Position numbers and translations under genes: made by a program. Under the pieces are notes generated by a model, which had not been told where the DNA came from, made no database searches, and saw only the letters and a list, made by a program, of their open reading frames with translations. A stretch of DNA of 64,000 bases from Verrucomicrobiales bacterium (lineage in GTDB: Bacteria > Verrucomicrobiota > Verrucomicrobiia > Limisphaerales > J093). This document shows, piece by piece, positions 1-10,209 of the stretch (within the stretch, counting starts at the first letter, position 1; every line of letters starts with the position of its first letter). Location of the stretch: assembly GCA_024233305.1 (NCBI GenBank), contig JACKPV010000032.1, forward strand, positions 124,001-188,000. Reading direction: 5' to 3'.

Positions 1-586
1 GTGCCCTGTACACCGGGCTCAACCCGCAGGAGATGAAGCGTAGCTCGAATACCGAGTGGACTTTGTTCGAAGGGATGACTCGGATCCCCGAAAGCCAGGC
101 GCCCAATGTGCGCAACGGCAACCTGCGAGCGGAGATCGAGGCCGAGGTCCCCGACGGCGTCAACGGCGTCCTCTTCGCCATGGGAGGCTATGCCGGTGGC
201 GTGAGCCTCTATGCCCTGGATGGCGTTCTTTACTACGAATACAGCGCGCTGTTGCTGAAACGCGACAAGATCAAGGTCGGCAAGCTGCCGGCCGGTGAGG
301 TCTCCATCGCGTTCGAGATGAGGACTCCGCGGCAACGCGGAGCGCCCGCCGAACTCAAGTTCTCGATCAACGGCGGGGAGGCGGCCACCGGCACCGTCCG
401 GCGCGCCATCCCTCCGTCTTCACCGCCTCGGAGACGTTCGATGTGGGCATGGACACCAGTTCGCCGGTTGCGGACGGCTATTTCAACAAGGCGCCGTTCG
501 AGTTCGAGGGAACTCTGAAGCGACTCCATTTCAAGAACCTCGCAAACAAAGACATGGGTTTCATCCCCTCGCCGGATCATGAATAG
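1..586 (+). pseudogene. Arylsulfatase C-terminal fragment, frameshifted
   Basis: This is the C-terminal tail of a gene that begins before the window. The reading frame from base 3 gives a segment with 'APNVRNGNL', 'GVNGVLFAMGGYAGG' and 'VSLYALDGVLYYEY', the beta-rich C-terminal region of large AtsA-type arylsulfatases, which hydrolyse sulfate esters and are abundant in Verrucomicrobiota. Near base 415 the frame shifts: the original frame runs into arginine/serine-rich nonsense, while the +1 frame continues sensibly ('FTASETFDVGMDTSSP', 'GTLKRLHFKNL') to the TAG at 584-586. The catalytic domain is not in the window, so substrate cannot be inferred. The shift could be a sequencing error or real decay; neighbouring genes carry similar shifts. 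The stop overlaps the start of the next gene. Confidence 0.75.
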
Positions 587-1436
587 GGCCACCACTTCAA
601 CCCTTGGACCGCTGATTGTGGCGGTGCTGTTGTCCGCGTTTACGACCGCCGAAGCCATTGCGGCGACGGAAACAGAAACAGGTGAAAAGCCGGCCAAAAG
701 CGCGGTCGGCACCGACGAGTCACTTCGGGCAAAGACGCAGAACCCGGTGAGCGACCTGATCAGTGTGCCGCTGCAGAACAACTTCGACTTCGGCATCGGT
801 CCCAAACACGCCACGCGCTGGGTGCTCAACATCCAACCGGTCGTTCCGTTCGAGTTGACGGAGGACTGGAATCTGATCACGCGTCTCATCACCCCCATCA
901 TCAGTCAGGAATCCCCGGCGGCGGGCGTGCCGGGCGTCTCCGGGTTGGGAGACCTGAATCCGACCTGCTTCCTGGCGCCGTCGAGACCTTCGTCGTGGAT
1001 TTGGGGTGCCGGGCCCACGTTCACCCTGCCGACCGGCACGGATTCCCTGCTGACCTCTGGAAAATGGGCCGCGGGGCCGGCAGCGGTTGTCCTCAAGATG
1101 AGCGAACCCTGGGTGTTCGGATTACTCGCCAATCATCAATGGGATTTTGCCGGCTGGCGGGGTCGGCCCTTCAACCGCACGCTGATTCAGCCTTTCATCA
1201 ACTACAACCTGCCCCACGGCTGGTATCTCAACACGGCGCCGATCATCACCGCTGATTGGGAGAACCGTTCCGGGGACGAATGGCTGGTGCCGGTGGGGGG
1301 TGGCGTCGGCAAGATCCACCGGTTGGGCAGGTTGCCGGTCAACTTGCAGCTTGGCGCCTACTACAACGTGGTCACGCCGGACAACGGTCCGGACTGGCAG
1401 CTTCGTTTCCAACTCCAGGTCCTGCTCCCAAAATGA
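579..1436 (+). CDS. Outer-membrane, transporter-like beta-barrel protein
   Basis: A 285-residue protein with an N-terminal signal peptide (hydrophobic stretch about residues 8-29, ending AEA/AIAA). The mature part resembles the 'neuromedin U / MetA-pathway' type outer-membrane beta-barrel family: an N-terminal 'ISVPLQNNFDFGIGP' segment, then alternating amphipathic strands such as 'NLITRLITPII', 'GAGPTFTLPTG', 'FINYNLPHGWYLNTAP', and a C-terminal 'LRFQLQVLLPK' strand. Substrate is unknown. The ATG overlaps the upstream sulfatase stop by a few bases, so the two are probably cotranscribed; a role in export or uptake linked to that enzyme is only inference. Unlike its neighbours this frame is undamaged. 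Confidence 0.8.
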   Translation: MNRATTSTLGPLIVAVLLSAFTTAEAIAATETETGEKPAKSAVGTDESLRAKTQNPVSDLISVPLQNNFDFGIGPKHATRWVLNIQPVVPFELTEDWNLITRLITPIISQESPAAGVPGVSGLGDLNPTCFLAPSRPSSWIWGAGPTFTLPTGTDSLLTSGKWAAGPAAVVLKMSEPWVFGLLANHQWDFAGWRGRPFNRTLIQPFINYNLPHGWYLNTAPIITADWENRSGDEWLVPVGGGVGKIHRLGRLPVNLQLGAYYNVVTPDNGPDWQLRFQLQVLLPK

Positions 1437-1766
1437 AGGTGACCCCGGGAACCGGAGACCTCGAATGGCGTGGACCGGCGATCCGAGATCGAAGAGGCCC
1501 TGGAGTCGTTTGGTTTCCTGAATCGGCAACAGGGACGCCGGCCACCGAGCCGCCAGGAGGGCAGCGGGCGATGCTCCCTTCTCGGGGAATCCAGTCCAGA
1601 TCGGCGCCCGCGCCGGCTTTTGAGCGCATCGGCACGGCGCGCCCGAAGCCGAACAGGAGTTGCGGGGTTCCTGCAAATGGCGTTTCCTGGTGCCGATACA
1701 ATGTGGGTCGGAGCAGGCTCAATGAGACTGGAACCGAACCGCGAAGCGAACCTGAAGACGATACCT
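1437..1766. other. Intergenic, no supported gene
   Basis: About 330 bases between the barrel protein and the SYLF gene. Open frames cross it on both strands, but their compositions (arginine/proline-rich) look like out-of-frame readings of GC-rich DNA. No RNA gene, repeat or clear terminator was recognised. Confidence 0.5.
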
Positions 1767-2443
1767 ATGGCAACCTTTCTTAAGAACGGCCTCGTCCTGG
1801 CGATTCTGGCGCTCGGGCTTGCGACCACGGCCTTTGCCCAGACCCAAAGCGAGGCTCGACAATCGGGTCCGCAAGTTGATGGCCCGGTTTGATACGCTGC
1901 AGGCCGATTCCGAGGCGCGCATTCCGGCGGAGAAACTCAAACAGGCGAAGGGCGTGATCCTGATGGAACGGACCAAGGGCGGGTTCATCGTTGGCTACGA
2001 ACAAGGTTTCGGCGTGGCAATGGTCCGCACCGACGGCGCTTGGAGCCCGCTGGCGTTCATGAGCAGCCACCAGGGCAGTTTCGGCGCCCAAATCGGCGGC
2101 AAAAACACCTTCAGCGTGATTCTCCTGATGAACGATTCCGCGCGGAACCGGCTCATCAACCCCAAGGTCAACTTCGGCGGTGAGGCGGGCGGAACCGGAG
2201 GTTCAAGCAGTGCGGGGTCGGGGAGAACTTCACCGACCTGCCCCGGTGCTCGTTTTCGGACAGGCGAAGGGACTGTGCGGCGGCGCGGTCGTGAAAGGCG
2301 GTTCGGTGTCCGCCAATGACAAGGCGAACGAGCGCTACTACGGGCGGTTCTACTCGACCAAGGAGATCCTCTTTGAGGGCGGGGTGGAGCCGTCAGAGAC
2401 CGCGCGCGCGCTCGGCAAGAAGCTAGACGAGGCCGCCCGGTGA
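1767..2443 (+). pseudogene. SYLF (Ysc84-type) lipid-binding exported protein, frameshifted
   Basis: The gene starts at ATG 1767 with a clear signal peptide (about 25 residues, ending TTAFAQ). After a frameshift near 1850 the protein continues as 'RLDNRVRKLMARFDTLQ', 'KLKQAKGVILMERTKGGFIVG', 'GFGVAMVRTDGAWSPLAF' and 'GSFGAQIGGKNTFSVILLM', the hallmark order of a SYLF domain, which in this family binds lipids. Two further shifts near 2218 and 2250 are needed to reach the proper tail, 'VLVFGQAKGLCGGAVVKGG' and 'YYGRFYST', ending at TGA 2441-2443. Once the frames are stitched the length (about 220 residues) is typical of bacterial family members. Three indels in 700 bases suggest either bad consensus or a dead gene. 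Confidence 0.8.
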
Positions 2444-2550
2444 CGGACGATCGGGAGGCGGGGCGCCAAGCGAAAGCCGATCGGGCCGGCCGCGTCACCC
2501 CTGGGGGCTTCGGGCTGTTCGACCGGGGACGGAGCGACAGTCCTGACGGG

Positions 2551-4368
2551 CTACCGGCCGCCCGCCTCGGCGTGGTAGGTCTGGAGGTCCTTCACGGCGT
2601 AGCCCGAACGCTGCAGGGCCTCGATGGCCAGGGCCGCCGCCCGGGCGCCTCCCAGCGTCGTCATGATCGGCGTGCCGGTGAGCACCGCCGTCGAGCGGAT
2701 CTTCACCTCGTCCGCGCGCGGCGCCTGCCCGGAAGGCGTGTTCACGACGAGCTGGATTTCCCGGTTCTTGAGCAGATCAAGGGCGTTGGGCCGGCCTTCC
2801 TGCAGCTTGAAGACCGACTCGACTTCGATGCCCGCGTCCCGCAGCACCTCCGCCGTTCCGCTCGTCGAAACGACGGCGAAACCCAGCTCCACGAACCGTC
2901 GCGCCACCTGCGCCACATGGGATTTGTGAGCGTCGCTGACACTGATGAACACCCGCCCGGACAACGGCAGCGGACTGCCGGCGGCCATCTGCGACTTGGC
3001 ATAGGCCACGCCGAGGTCGGCGTCCAGGCCCATCACCTCGCCGGTCGAACGCATTTCCGGGGTCAGCACGATGTCCTGGCCGGGGAACCGGTTGAACGGG
3101 AACACGGATTCCTTGACCGCCCAACAGGCAGGCCTGACTTCATCGGTGAAGCCAAGTTCCTTCAACGTGGCGCCGGCCATCACCTTCGCCGCCAGCTTGG
3201 CCAACGGCGCGCCGATCGCCTTGCTGACAAAGGGAACCGTGCGTGACGCGCGGGGATTGACCTCAAGCACGTAGACCACGTCGTCCTTCACCGCGTATTG
3301 CACGTTCATCAATCCGGACACGCGCAGCTCGCGGGTCATCGCGTGGGTGTGCTCGCGAATGGTCCGGATGATCGCTTCGGAAAGCGTGTGGGGCGGGAGC
3401 ACCATGGCGGCGTCGCCGGAATGCACCCCGGCGAACTCGATGTGCTCAAGCATGCCGCCGACCACGATGGTGCCGTCTGCCGGGTTCTCGAAGTTCCCCA
3501 CGTCCGCGATGCAATCCACGTCCACCTCGATGGCGTCTTCGAGGAACTTGTCGACCAGCACGGGCCGTTTCGGAGAGGCCTCGACGGCGAACCGCATGTA
3601 CCGCTGGAGCTCGGCGTCGGAATAGACGATCTGCATGGCCCGACCGCCGAGGACAAAGGAAGGCCGCACCAGCACGGGATAGCCCAGTTCACGCGCGATG
3701 GTGAGCGCCTCTTCTTCATTGGTCGCCGTGCCGTTGGCCGGCTGGGCGATCCCGAGCCGCCGCAACATGGCTGCGAAGAGCTTGCGGTCCTCTGCGACCT
3801 CGATGCTTTGCGGCGAGTACCGATGATGTTGACCCCGTTGGCCTGGAGCCCGAGGGCCAGGTTCAACGGCGTCTGGCCGCCGAACTGCGCGATGGCCCCA
3901 GCACTTCTCCCGGTGGTAGATGTGAAGAACGTCCTCGAGCGTCAACGGCTCGAAGTAAAGCCGGTCGCTGGTGTCATAGTCGGTGGAGACCGTCTCCGGG
4001 TTCGAGTTCACCATGATGGTCTCGAAGCCGGCCTCCTTCAGGGCAAAAGCGGCGTGGACGCAGCAATAATCGAACTCGATGCCCTGCCCGATGCGGTTCG
4101 GGCCGCCGCCGAGAATCATCACCTTCCGCCGATCCGAGGGCCGCACCTCGTCATCGTGCCGGTCGTAGGACGAGTAGTAATACGGCGTGAAGGCCTCGAA
4201 CTCCGCCGCGCAGGTGTCGACCAGCCGGTAGGCGGGAAGCAGCCCCAGTTGATGACGTTCGGCGCGGACGGCGTCTTCCGTGCGCCCGGTCAGGCGGGCG
4301 ATCTGCCGGTCGGAGAATCCGTGAGATTTGGCTCGGGCAAGTAGTTCTGCGTTCATCGGAGTGCTCAA
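2551..4368 (-). CDS. carB: Carbamoyl-phosphate synthase large chain, C-terminal half (split CarB)
   Basis: A 605-residue protein equal to roughly residue 470 to the end of a normal ~1070-residue CarB. The order is oligomerisation domain ('VDTCAAEFEAFTPYYYSSY'), second ATP-grasp/carbamate-kinase-like domain ('GGGPNRIGQGIEFDYCC', 'VRPSFVLGGRAMQIVY', 'LEVNPRASRTVPFVSKAIG') and the C-terminal allosteric MGS-like domain. It would phosphorylate carbamate to carbamoyl phosphate for arginine and pyrimidine synthesis, but needs an N-terminal half to make carbamate. The ORF has its own ATG and no carB 5' half lies upstream, where a glycosyltransferase ends only 10 bases away. Between about 3815 and 3900 roughly 29 residues are out of frame; the expected 'AIAQFGGQTPLNLALGLQA' is present in another frame, consistent with two missing bases in a G run and one missing base later. 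An alternative ATG lies at 4356. Confidence 0.93.
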   Translation of the reverse strand: MSTPMNAELLARAKSHGFSDRQIARLTGRTEDAVRAERHQLGLLPAYRLVDTCAAEFEAFTPYYYSSYDRHDDEVRPSDRRKVMILGGGPNRIGQGIEFDYCCVHAAFALKEAGFETIMVNSNPETVSTDYDTSDRLYFEPLTLEDVLHIYHREKCWGHRAVRRPDAVEPGPRAPGQRGQHHRYSPQSIEVAEDRKLFAAMLRRLGIAQPANGTATNEEEALTIARELGYPVLVRPSFVLGGRAMQIVYSDAELQRYMRFAVEASPKRPVLVDKFLEDAIEVDVDCIADVGNFENPADGTIVVGGMLEHIEFAGVHSGDAAMVLPPHTLSEAIIRTIREHTHAMTRELRVSGLMNVQYAVKDDVVYVLEVNPRASRTVPFVSKAIGAPLAKLAAKVMAGATLKELGFTDEVRPACWAVKESVFPFNRFPGQDIVLTPEMRSTGEVMGLDADLGVAYAKSQMAAGSPLPLSGRVFISVSDAHKSHVAQVARRFVELGFAVVSTSGTAEVLRDAGIEVESVFKLQEGRPNALDLLKNREIQLVVNTPSGQAPRADEVKIRSTAVLTGTPIMTTLGGARAAALAIEALQRSGYAVKDLQTYHAEAGGR

Positions 4369-4378
4369 AACAAGGGGT

Positions 4379-6141
4379 TCAAGGCGCGGCGTCCGCCGGC
4401 GACGGTTCCAGCCAACGGGGGCGATCCGCGAGGAAAAACTGGTCCGGCAGGTAGCGTTGCCAAGCGTGGGTCAGCGGGAATCCCGTGGGCAGCTCCCGGT
4501 CCACCAGCACCCGGAACATGAAGCGCCCCCAGTCATCGTCGCCGCCATGATAGATGTCCGTGAGAAACCGGGCGTCCGTGGTCCGCTGCGTGAGATAGAT
4601 CGCCGCCACCCGTTTCTGGCGGTCGTTCAGCGCGTAAAGCTCTCGTTCGCGTCGGTGGGCGTCCACACGCAGGGCCGGTCTCCATACCACGCCACGGCCC
4701 AGGGATGTCGCTCATCATCAGTTCATCCGGCTCGAGCAGCCGGGCGTTCGCCGCAATCCACCGGGGGTAGTAGGGCGGATAGGCGATCGGATTGCCGGCG
4801 GGCAGCAACAGGGTCAGGAGCAGCGGCGCCGCCGCCACCCCGACCAGCAGGATGGTGAGCGCGTGGCGCATTTCGGGAATGGGGAAGTCCAGTTGGTCAA
4901 GCAGCACGCTCAGGAGACCCGCGCCGAAGACCACGACCAGCGGGGCGATGAGAATCATCAGGTTCTCGGAGTTGATCACCGGCGAATCGTCCGAAAGGTG
5001 CGTTCGGCCCGCGGCCTGCGCCACGAAGAACACGATGAACGCCAGGATGACGAACGCCCGCAGCCGGCTGACCGTCGGGTTGCGGAAGCGCAGGATCAGG
5101 CCCGCGAGCAGGAAGCCCCGAGCCAGTTTCCCCCATGCGCGGGACATCCTCGCGGGTCACGCGCAACGCGCCCTGGAGGACCTTGCGGACCAGGTAGCCC
5201 ACCTCGACGCGGGGCGAATCGGGCGCCACGCTCCGTTCCAACCGTTCGCCGGGCCACGGTTCGGTGTCCTGATAGACGGCGTATCCGGTCACGCCGAACG
5301 GGGCGCCGCTGAGGTGCTGGTTGCGGAGGATCCAGGGCGCGACCACTCCCGCGGCCACCAGCACACCGACCAGGCCCACCATCAGCTTGTGCCGTGCCCC
5401 GAAGCACCACGGGAGCAGGATCCACGGAATCAGCAGCGCGAGCAGTGTGTATCGCGTCAGGCCGGCAAGGCCGATCAACAACCCGCCAAGCGCCGCCCAC
5501 TGCACCGCCCTTCGGCGCGAGGGTTCCGGGGCGCGTTCGGACTCCGAGACGCGCACGACCACCCAGGCGACGGCGGTCACGAGGAACATGGCCAGGACGG
5601 TGGAGAGGCCCGAGGTGGTGAAACGCCAGAGGACATCCGACGCCGCCAGAAGCGCCACACTGACGACCCCCACTTCGGTGTCGAACAGGCGTTGCGCGAT
5701 CCGGAAAACCAGCCAGAGCGTGGCGAAAAAGAGCAACTGGTTCCAGAGCGCGATCAGCACCTCGGGCTGGTACCGCCAGAGCATCGCCTCCGGGTTGTGG
5801 TCGAACGGCAGTCCCTTCATCAGTCCCGCGAGCAGCACCGGATAAAGGGGCGGCGTGACCAGATCGGGGTGCGGGGCGCCGGCCAAACCGGCTTCCAAGC
5901 CCTGCTGCTGCTCCACCAAGTGCAGGCTGAATGGGCGGATGCTCCGGGTCGTGAAGCCCTCGCCCCGCGCGAGGTTGCGGGCCAGTTGCGCCGCCTCCAT
6001 CGCCTCGGCGGTGTTGAAGTTGCGGAATTCCCGCGTGTCATACCACCAGGGCAGCGCCAGCAACGCCAGCAACGCCGCGAGCCGGCGGACCCATCGGGCG
6101 CCCTCTCCCAGCTCGAATCGATGTATCAGTTCCTGGAGCAT
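4379..6141 (-). pseudogene. GT39-like membrane glycosyltransferase, frameshifted
   Basis: A polytopic membrane protein interrupted by at least two and probably three frameshifts (about 5140, 4715 and 4645). The N-terminal part has a membrane helix followed by 'FNTAEAMEAAQLARNLARGEGF' and 'TPPLYPVLLAG', the pattern of the first periplasmic loop of dolichyl-phosphate-mannose mannosyltransferase/ArnT-like enzymes, which move a sugar from a polyprenyl-phosphate donor. Many hydrophobic helices follow. The middle frame continues the helices ('ILAFIVFFVAQAAGRTHL'), and the last frame holds a soluble tail ('LNDRQKRVAAIYLTQRTTD'). Acceptor and donor are unknown. It lies head-to-tail with the split carB (10-base gap) and downstream of the NtrC-type regulator. 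Confidence 0.72.
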
Positions 6142-6211
6142 TGCCTTGCGTCACTGCCGGTCGCCGCCCGGCCGGCAACCCGGTCGGCCGCCCCGTTCCG
6201 GCCGGTTGCCT

Positions 6212-7584
6212 TCAGAGGTCTTCAAGCTGGTAGACGTGCAGCTTCCGATGGAGGGTGCGCCGGCTGATGCCGAGCTTCCTGGCAGCGAGAGTGCGGTGGC
6301 CCTTCGTTTCCTGCAAGGCGCGAATGATCTGGTCCCGTTCCGTGTCGCGCAGCGTCCCGCCACCGCCCGCCGGCGTCGGTCGGACATCCCCACCCCGCCC
6401 GCCGCGTCCCCGCCGCGGACGTTTGCCGGCAGGTCCCGCAGCGTGATGCGTTCTCCGCGGCAGAGGGCCACCGCCCCTCGATCGCGTTGCGCAACTCGCG
6501 CACGTTCGCCGGCCACGGATAGGCCAGCAGCGCCTGCATGGCGTCGGCGGTGAAGTCCTTCACCGGCTTCTGATACTCGCCGGAAATCTCTTTCAGAAAA
6601 TAGGCCGCCAGCACCGGCACGTCGCCCGCGCGCGCGCGCAGCGGAGGCAGCCACAATTCAACCACCCGCAACCGGAAGAACAGGTCTTCGCGGAAGGTCC
6701 CGGATCGCACCTGTTCCGCCAGGTTCCGGTTCGTGGCCGCCACCAGCCGCACATCCGCGCTGATCGTCTTGTTCGATCCGACCCGCTCGAAGGTCCGTTC
6801 GCCGAGCACCCGCAGCAGCTTCACCTGGGTGCTGGCATCGATCTCGCCGATCTCGTCGAGAAACAACGTCCCGCCATTCGCCTGCTCGAACCGGCCGATC
6901 CGCCGCTCGTTGGCCCCGGTGAAGGCGCCTTTCTCATGCCCGAACAGCTCGCTCTCGAGCAACGCCGCCGGCAACGCCGCGCAATGCACCGTGACCAGTG
7001 GTCGCCGCGCCCGCGGGCTCAACCGGTGAATCGCCTTCGCGAACATCTCCTTCCCCGTGCCACTCTCGCCCTGGATCAACACCGTCGCCGGCGTCGGCGC
7101 CACCTGCCGCACCACATCGAACACCTCCTGCATGGCCGGCGATTGCCCGACGATTTCCTCAAGGCCGAACCGGGCATCGAGCTGGACGTGCAGTTCCCGG
7201 TTTTCATCCTCGAGCTTGTGCTGCCGCAGCGCCCGGGCAATCCGCATCTCCAGCTCGTCGATCTGCAACCGCCCTTCGCGATGTAGTCGTCCGCCCCCGA
7301 CGCATGGCGTCGACGGCCACTTCCTCCGAGCCGTAAGCGGTCATCAGAATGCACACCGGCGGCCTTGAGAGTGATTTCGCCCCGGGTGATCAACCGCATG
7401 CCGTCCTCCCCGGCATTCGGAAATCGGTCAGCACCACGTCGAACCGCTCCTGTTCGAGCAGTCGGATCGCCGTCGCCGCGTCCTCGGCCAGATACACGTC
7501 AAAACGGTCTTCCAACGCCGCCCGCAACCCTTCCCGGGTGGGTTTCTCGTCATCCACGATCAACAACGTGGGTTTGTCGTCCAT
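6212..7584 (-). pseudogene. NtrC-family sigma-54 response regulator, frameshifted
   Basis: The domain order is receiver, AAA+ sigma-54 activator, Fis-type helix-turn-helix. The receiver starts at 7584 with 'LLIVDDEKPTREGL' and 'VVLTDFRMPG', where the Asp in TDFRMPG is the expected phosphorylation site. Frame changes near 7395 and between about 7280 and 7370 separate it from the AAA+ domain, which has Walker A 'GESGTGKE', the GAFTGA loop ('HEKGAFTGANERRIG') needed for sigma-54 contact, Walker B 'GGTLFLDEIGEID' and 'VRLVAATNRNL'. After about 6480 the frame is lost again, but the DNA still encodes the Fis-like helix-turn-helix ('LAARKLGISRRTLHRKLH') ending at 6212. It would activate sigma-54 promoters after phosphorylation by a histidine kinase, which is not adjacent. 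Confidence 0.85.
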
Positions 7585-7944
7585 AGCCGGCCCCGATCAT
7601 GGCGCAGGCCCCCGCCCCGATGCACCGAATATCTTCGGCGTGCCGGCGTGTCCATTCGTGGTCTTGCGCCGGAACCCCAACGCTCGGAAGACATGGCCCG
7701 CGGCCGTCAGGCGCAGAAGGTTGCCCGCCGTCCCAGAAAGCCCCTTGCCCCGTCCCTGCTGGTCCCTGTGGTCTTTGCCCCCCTCCCCTCGAAAACCCCA
7801 CCCACCCCACCATGAACATTCTGTAATGCCAACCCCCGCCCCCCGTTCATGTCCCAGGAGTCAGTTTCAAGTGGAAGGCCGCCTTGGGGGCTTCCGGAAA
7901 AAACGACGGACGACAAGACGAAACGCAGCAACACGCACAAAGCC
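7585..7944. other. Divergent intergenic region
   Basis: About 360 bases between the divergently oriented regulator and DUF2202 genes. It must hold both promoters, but I could not assign -35/-10 or sigma-54 (-24/-12) elements with confidence. No RNA gene or repeat was seen. Confidence 0.4.
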
Positions 7945-8957
7945 ATGAAACGAATCATGATCACCCTCACCCTCGGGACCCTCTGCGCCGCCAACGGCTG
8001 GCCCAGACCCCCACCGACGCTGACAACCTCCTCTTCCTGAAACAGGAGGAAAAGGTCGCTCGCGACGTGTATCAAACGCTCGGTGAACTCTGGGCCCATC
8101 CCACCTTTCTGAACATCGCCCGGTCCGAGCAGCGCCACATGGACGCCGTCGACCGCCTGATCGCCGCCTACGCCCTGACCGACTCCACGCCAGCCGTCGT
8201 CGGGGAATTCACCATCCCGGCCCTGCAGGAATTGCACGACCAACTGGTCCTCGCCGGCGCGCAATCCCTTGAGGATGCCTTGGCCGTCGGGGTGCTGGTT
8301 GAAGTCACCGACATCGAAGACATTGATGAAATGCTCGCAGCAACTCAGGATCCGCTGGTGATCCGGGTGCTGACGAATCTGCGGAAGGGCTCGGAGAACC
8401 ACCTGGCCGCCTTCAACCGGGCGCTCGAGAACCCCGAAAGCGCCGACTGCCTCGGAAGCCCTGTTGGTCAGGGACGCCGCGGCGGGCAGGGCGCGCCGGC
8501 CGGGACCTGCATCGGCCAGCCGGGCACCGGCCGACAGGGCGGCCAGGCCAACGGGCAAGCCGGGCGCCAGGGAACCGGGAAAGGTCCGCAGGCGGGAAAG
8601 GGCCACCGGAAGACTCAGGCTGGCGCACCGGGGAGTGCTCCCAGGAAGAATGCCCCCAGGGCTTCGGCGCCGCACCTGCTCAAAGCCGGGCGGCAAACCG
8701 CGGTAACGCAACCACCAGAGCCGCCAGTGTTTGGCAGTGATGCCGGCGGACGCGATGGCGGACCCGGTTCTGCCACCCCGGAAGGACCGGGCGAACCATC
8801 CCAATCAGTATCAACGACCGGAAGGTCAGCGGGCGGGCCGGCCTGCTGGCCTTCGCGGGCTTTCTGCCCTTGCGCCTTTTGGGTTGTGCCAGACCGGCCG
8901 CCGCCCTGGGCCACGCCCCCGTTGCACCCGCTCCGCGCCCGGAGCGAGCCTCCCTGA
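7945..8957 (+). pseudogene. DUF2202 exported protein with one frameshift
   Basis: ATG 7945 opens a signal peptide ('MKRIMITLTLGTLCAANG'). One base appears to be missing near 8000, after which the +1 frame reads 'AQTPTDADNLLFLKQEEK' and continues as a DUF2202 four-helix, ferritin-like domain ('ARDVYQTLGELWAHPTFLNI', 'SEQRHMDAVDRLI', 'AGAQSLEDALAVGVLVE', 'GSENHLAAFNRALE'). Function of the family is unknown. The domain ends near 8440; beyond it the frame gives a Gly/Gln/Lys-rich low-complexity tail that may be genuine for about 60 residues, but the rest to 8957 is doubtful, so the true 3' end is uncertain. Confidence 0.7.
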
Positions 8958-9179
8958 CCGTCCGGCCATCGGACCCCGAGGACGTTTTCCGGGAACAGCA
9001 GAGATCGGCCTCGCCCCGAGCCATGCGTCTGAAACAGCTATTTTGAACCTGTCACCAAGTGTCGGTTGCCACGGATGCCGCTCCGACTTTGAACCTGTCC
9101 CTTTTTCTTTAGCCGGCCCCTTGTTCCTCAAGCCGGGGCATGGACGCCGGCTCTGCTGCGCGCCGCAGGAACACTCCAA

Positions 9180-9680
9180 TCATCTTCCGGCGTCGATTCT
9201 CGAAACGTGGCGGATCAGCGCATGATTCCCGATGGCCAGGAGAAAAAGCCCCCACTGGATGGGGTTGAACAACACCCCCCACAAACACGCGTGCGCGCTC
9301 TGGACGACCACCGCCCATCCGATTCGATTCGGAATGCCGCGCATCCAGTCGGCGAAACCGAGACACAAACCGAACAGGGCGACCCCAAGCAAGGTGCTGA
9401 CGACCGCTGTCGGGACGAGAAACCACAGGGGCTTTCGATACGTCCAACGGCTGAGCCGGAACACAACGAGGCCAATGACGAGGCCCCCGGGAGCGGTACT
9501 CCAAACCTCAGTAAAGTGGCCTGATTCGTGGCCGGAAAACCGCAAGGCCAGTTCCCGCACAACCGCAATGAGTCTTCCAAGTCCTCTGTGCAAACCTTTG
9601 GGCCACAGCGGCGATTCGCATGAAAAGGGGAGACCCCTTGCGGTTGTGGCGGAATCCGATCTGGAGGTCTTTGTGGCCAA
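9180..9680 (-). CDS. Small hypothetical integral membrane protein
   Basis: This frame encodes three or four hydrophobic segments, including 'GGLVIGLVVFRLS', 'LWFLVPTAVVSTLLGVALFG' and 'ACLWGVLFNPIQWGLFLLAIG', separated by short charged loops, which is a credible polytopic protein of about 120-165 residues. The N-terminal ~35 residues in this frame are less convincing, so the true start may lie near residue 30-50. No family was recognised. It is isolated, with repeat-rich intergenic DNA on its 5' side. Confidence 0.5.
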   Translation of the reverse strand: MATKTSRSDSATTARGLPFSCESPLWPKGLHRGLGRLIAVVRELALRFSGHESGHFTEVWSTAPGGLVIGLVVFRLSRWTYRKPLWFLVPTAVVSTLLGVALFGLCLGFADWMRGIPNRIGWAVVVQSAHACLWGVLFNPIQWGLFLLAIGNHALIRHVSRIDAGR

Positions 9681-10209
9681 TCCAGGCCGTTTTGCTGAGC
9701 CGTATCAATTCAGTCAATGGACCGCGGATGGGCACGGATGCCACGGATGGGGCGCGGCGCTGCTGCTTTGGCGGAGAGGGCGGGAAGACTCACTAAATGG
9801 TGAGCCCGAAACCAGGGCGAGCGATTCCGGTTTCCCTCAATATCAGTGCCCATCAGTGCCCATCCGTGGTGAATCCATCTGCATAGTTGCGGCTGAGGTC
9901 TGGTACTCCAGGAATGCGGCCCGGCGGCCGGGCGGGTCAGGCAGGCCGCCAGCAGGCCCCAGGCGAGTCCTGAGATCGCCGAGGCGATGGCCGGTTTCAC
10001 GGTTTTGCCGAGCATTCGATTTCAAAGACGCCCGCGGCGCCCGCGGCTCTCGACTTCAGGTTCCGCGGTGTGCCCGCAACCTGCCACCGGGGCGCGACAC
10101 GAATACCCAAAACCGTGGCTCACATACAACTCGAACCCCGACCTCGATGACGCCTCCCGCCCTGGTCCCGCCGAACGCGCCACGCGGGCCGGGCGGATGC
10201 TCGTCGTCC
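9681..10209. other. Intergenic with decayed short repeats
   Basis: About 530 bases without a supported gene. Short repeated words occur, for example 'gatgggcacggatgccacgg' near 9730 and tandem 'tcagtgcccatcagtgcccatc'-like DNA near 9845-9865. Frames crossing it have no protein-like character. Confidence 0.45.

Noticed and set aside
8785..9046. A lipoprotein-like reading (LRLLGCARP) downstream of the DUF2202 domain
   Set aside because: There is no start codon in that frame near the hydrophobic stretch and the following sequence is short and low in complexity.
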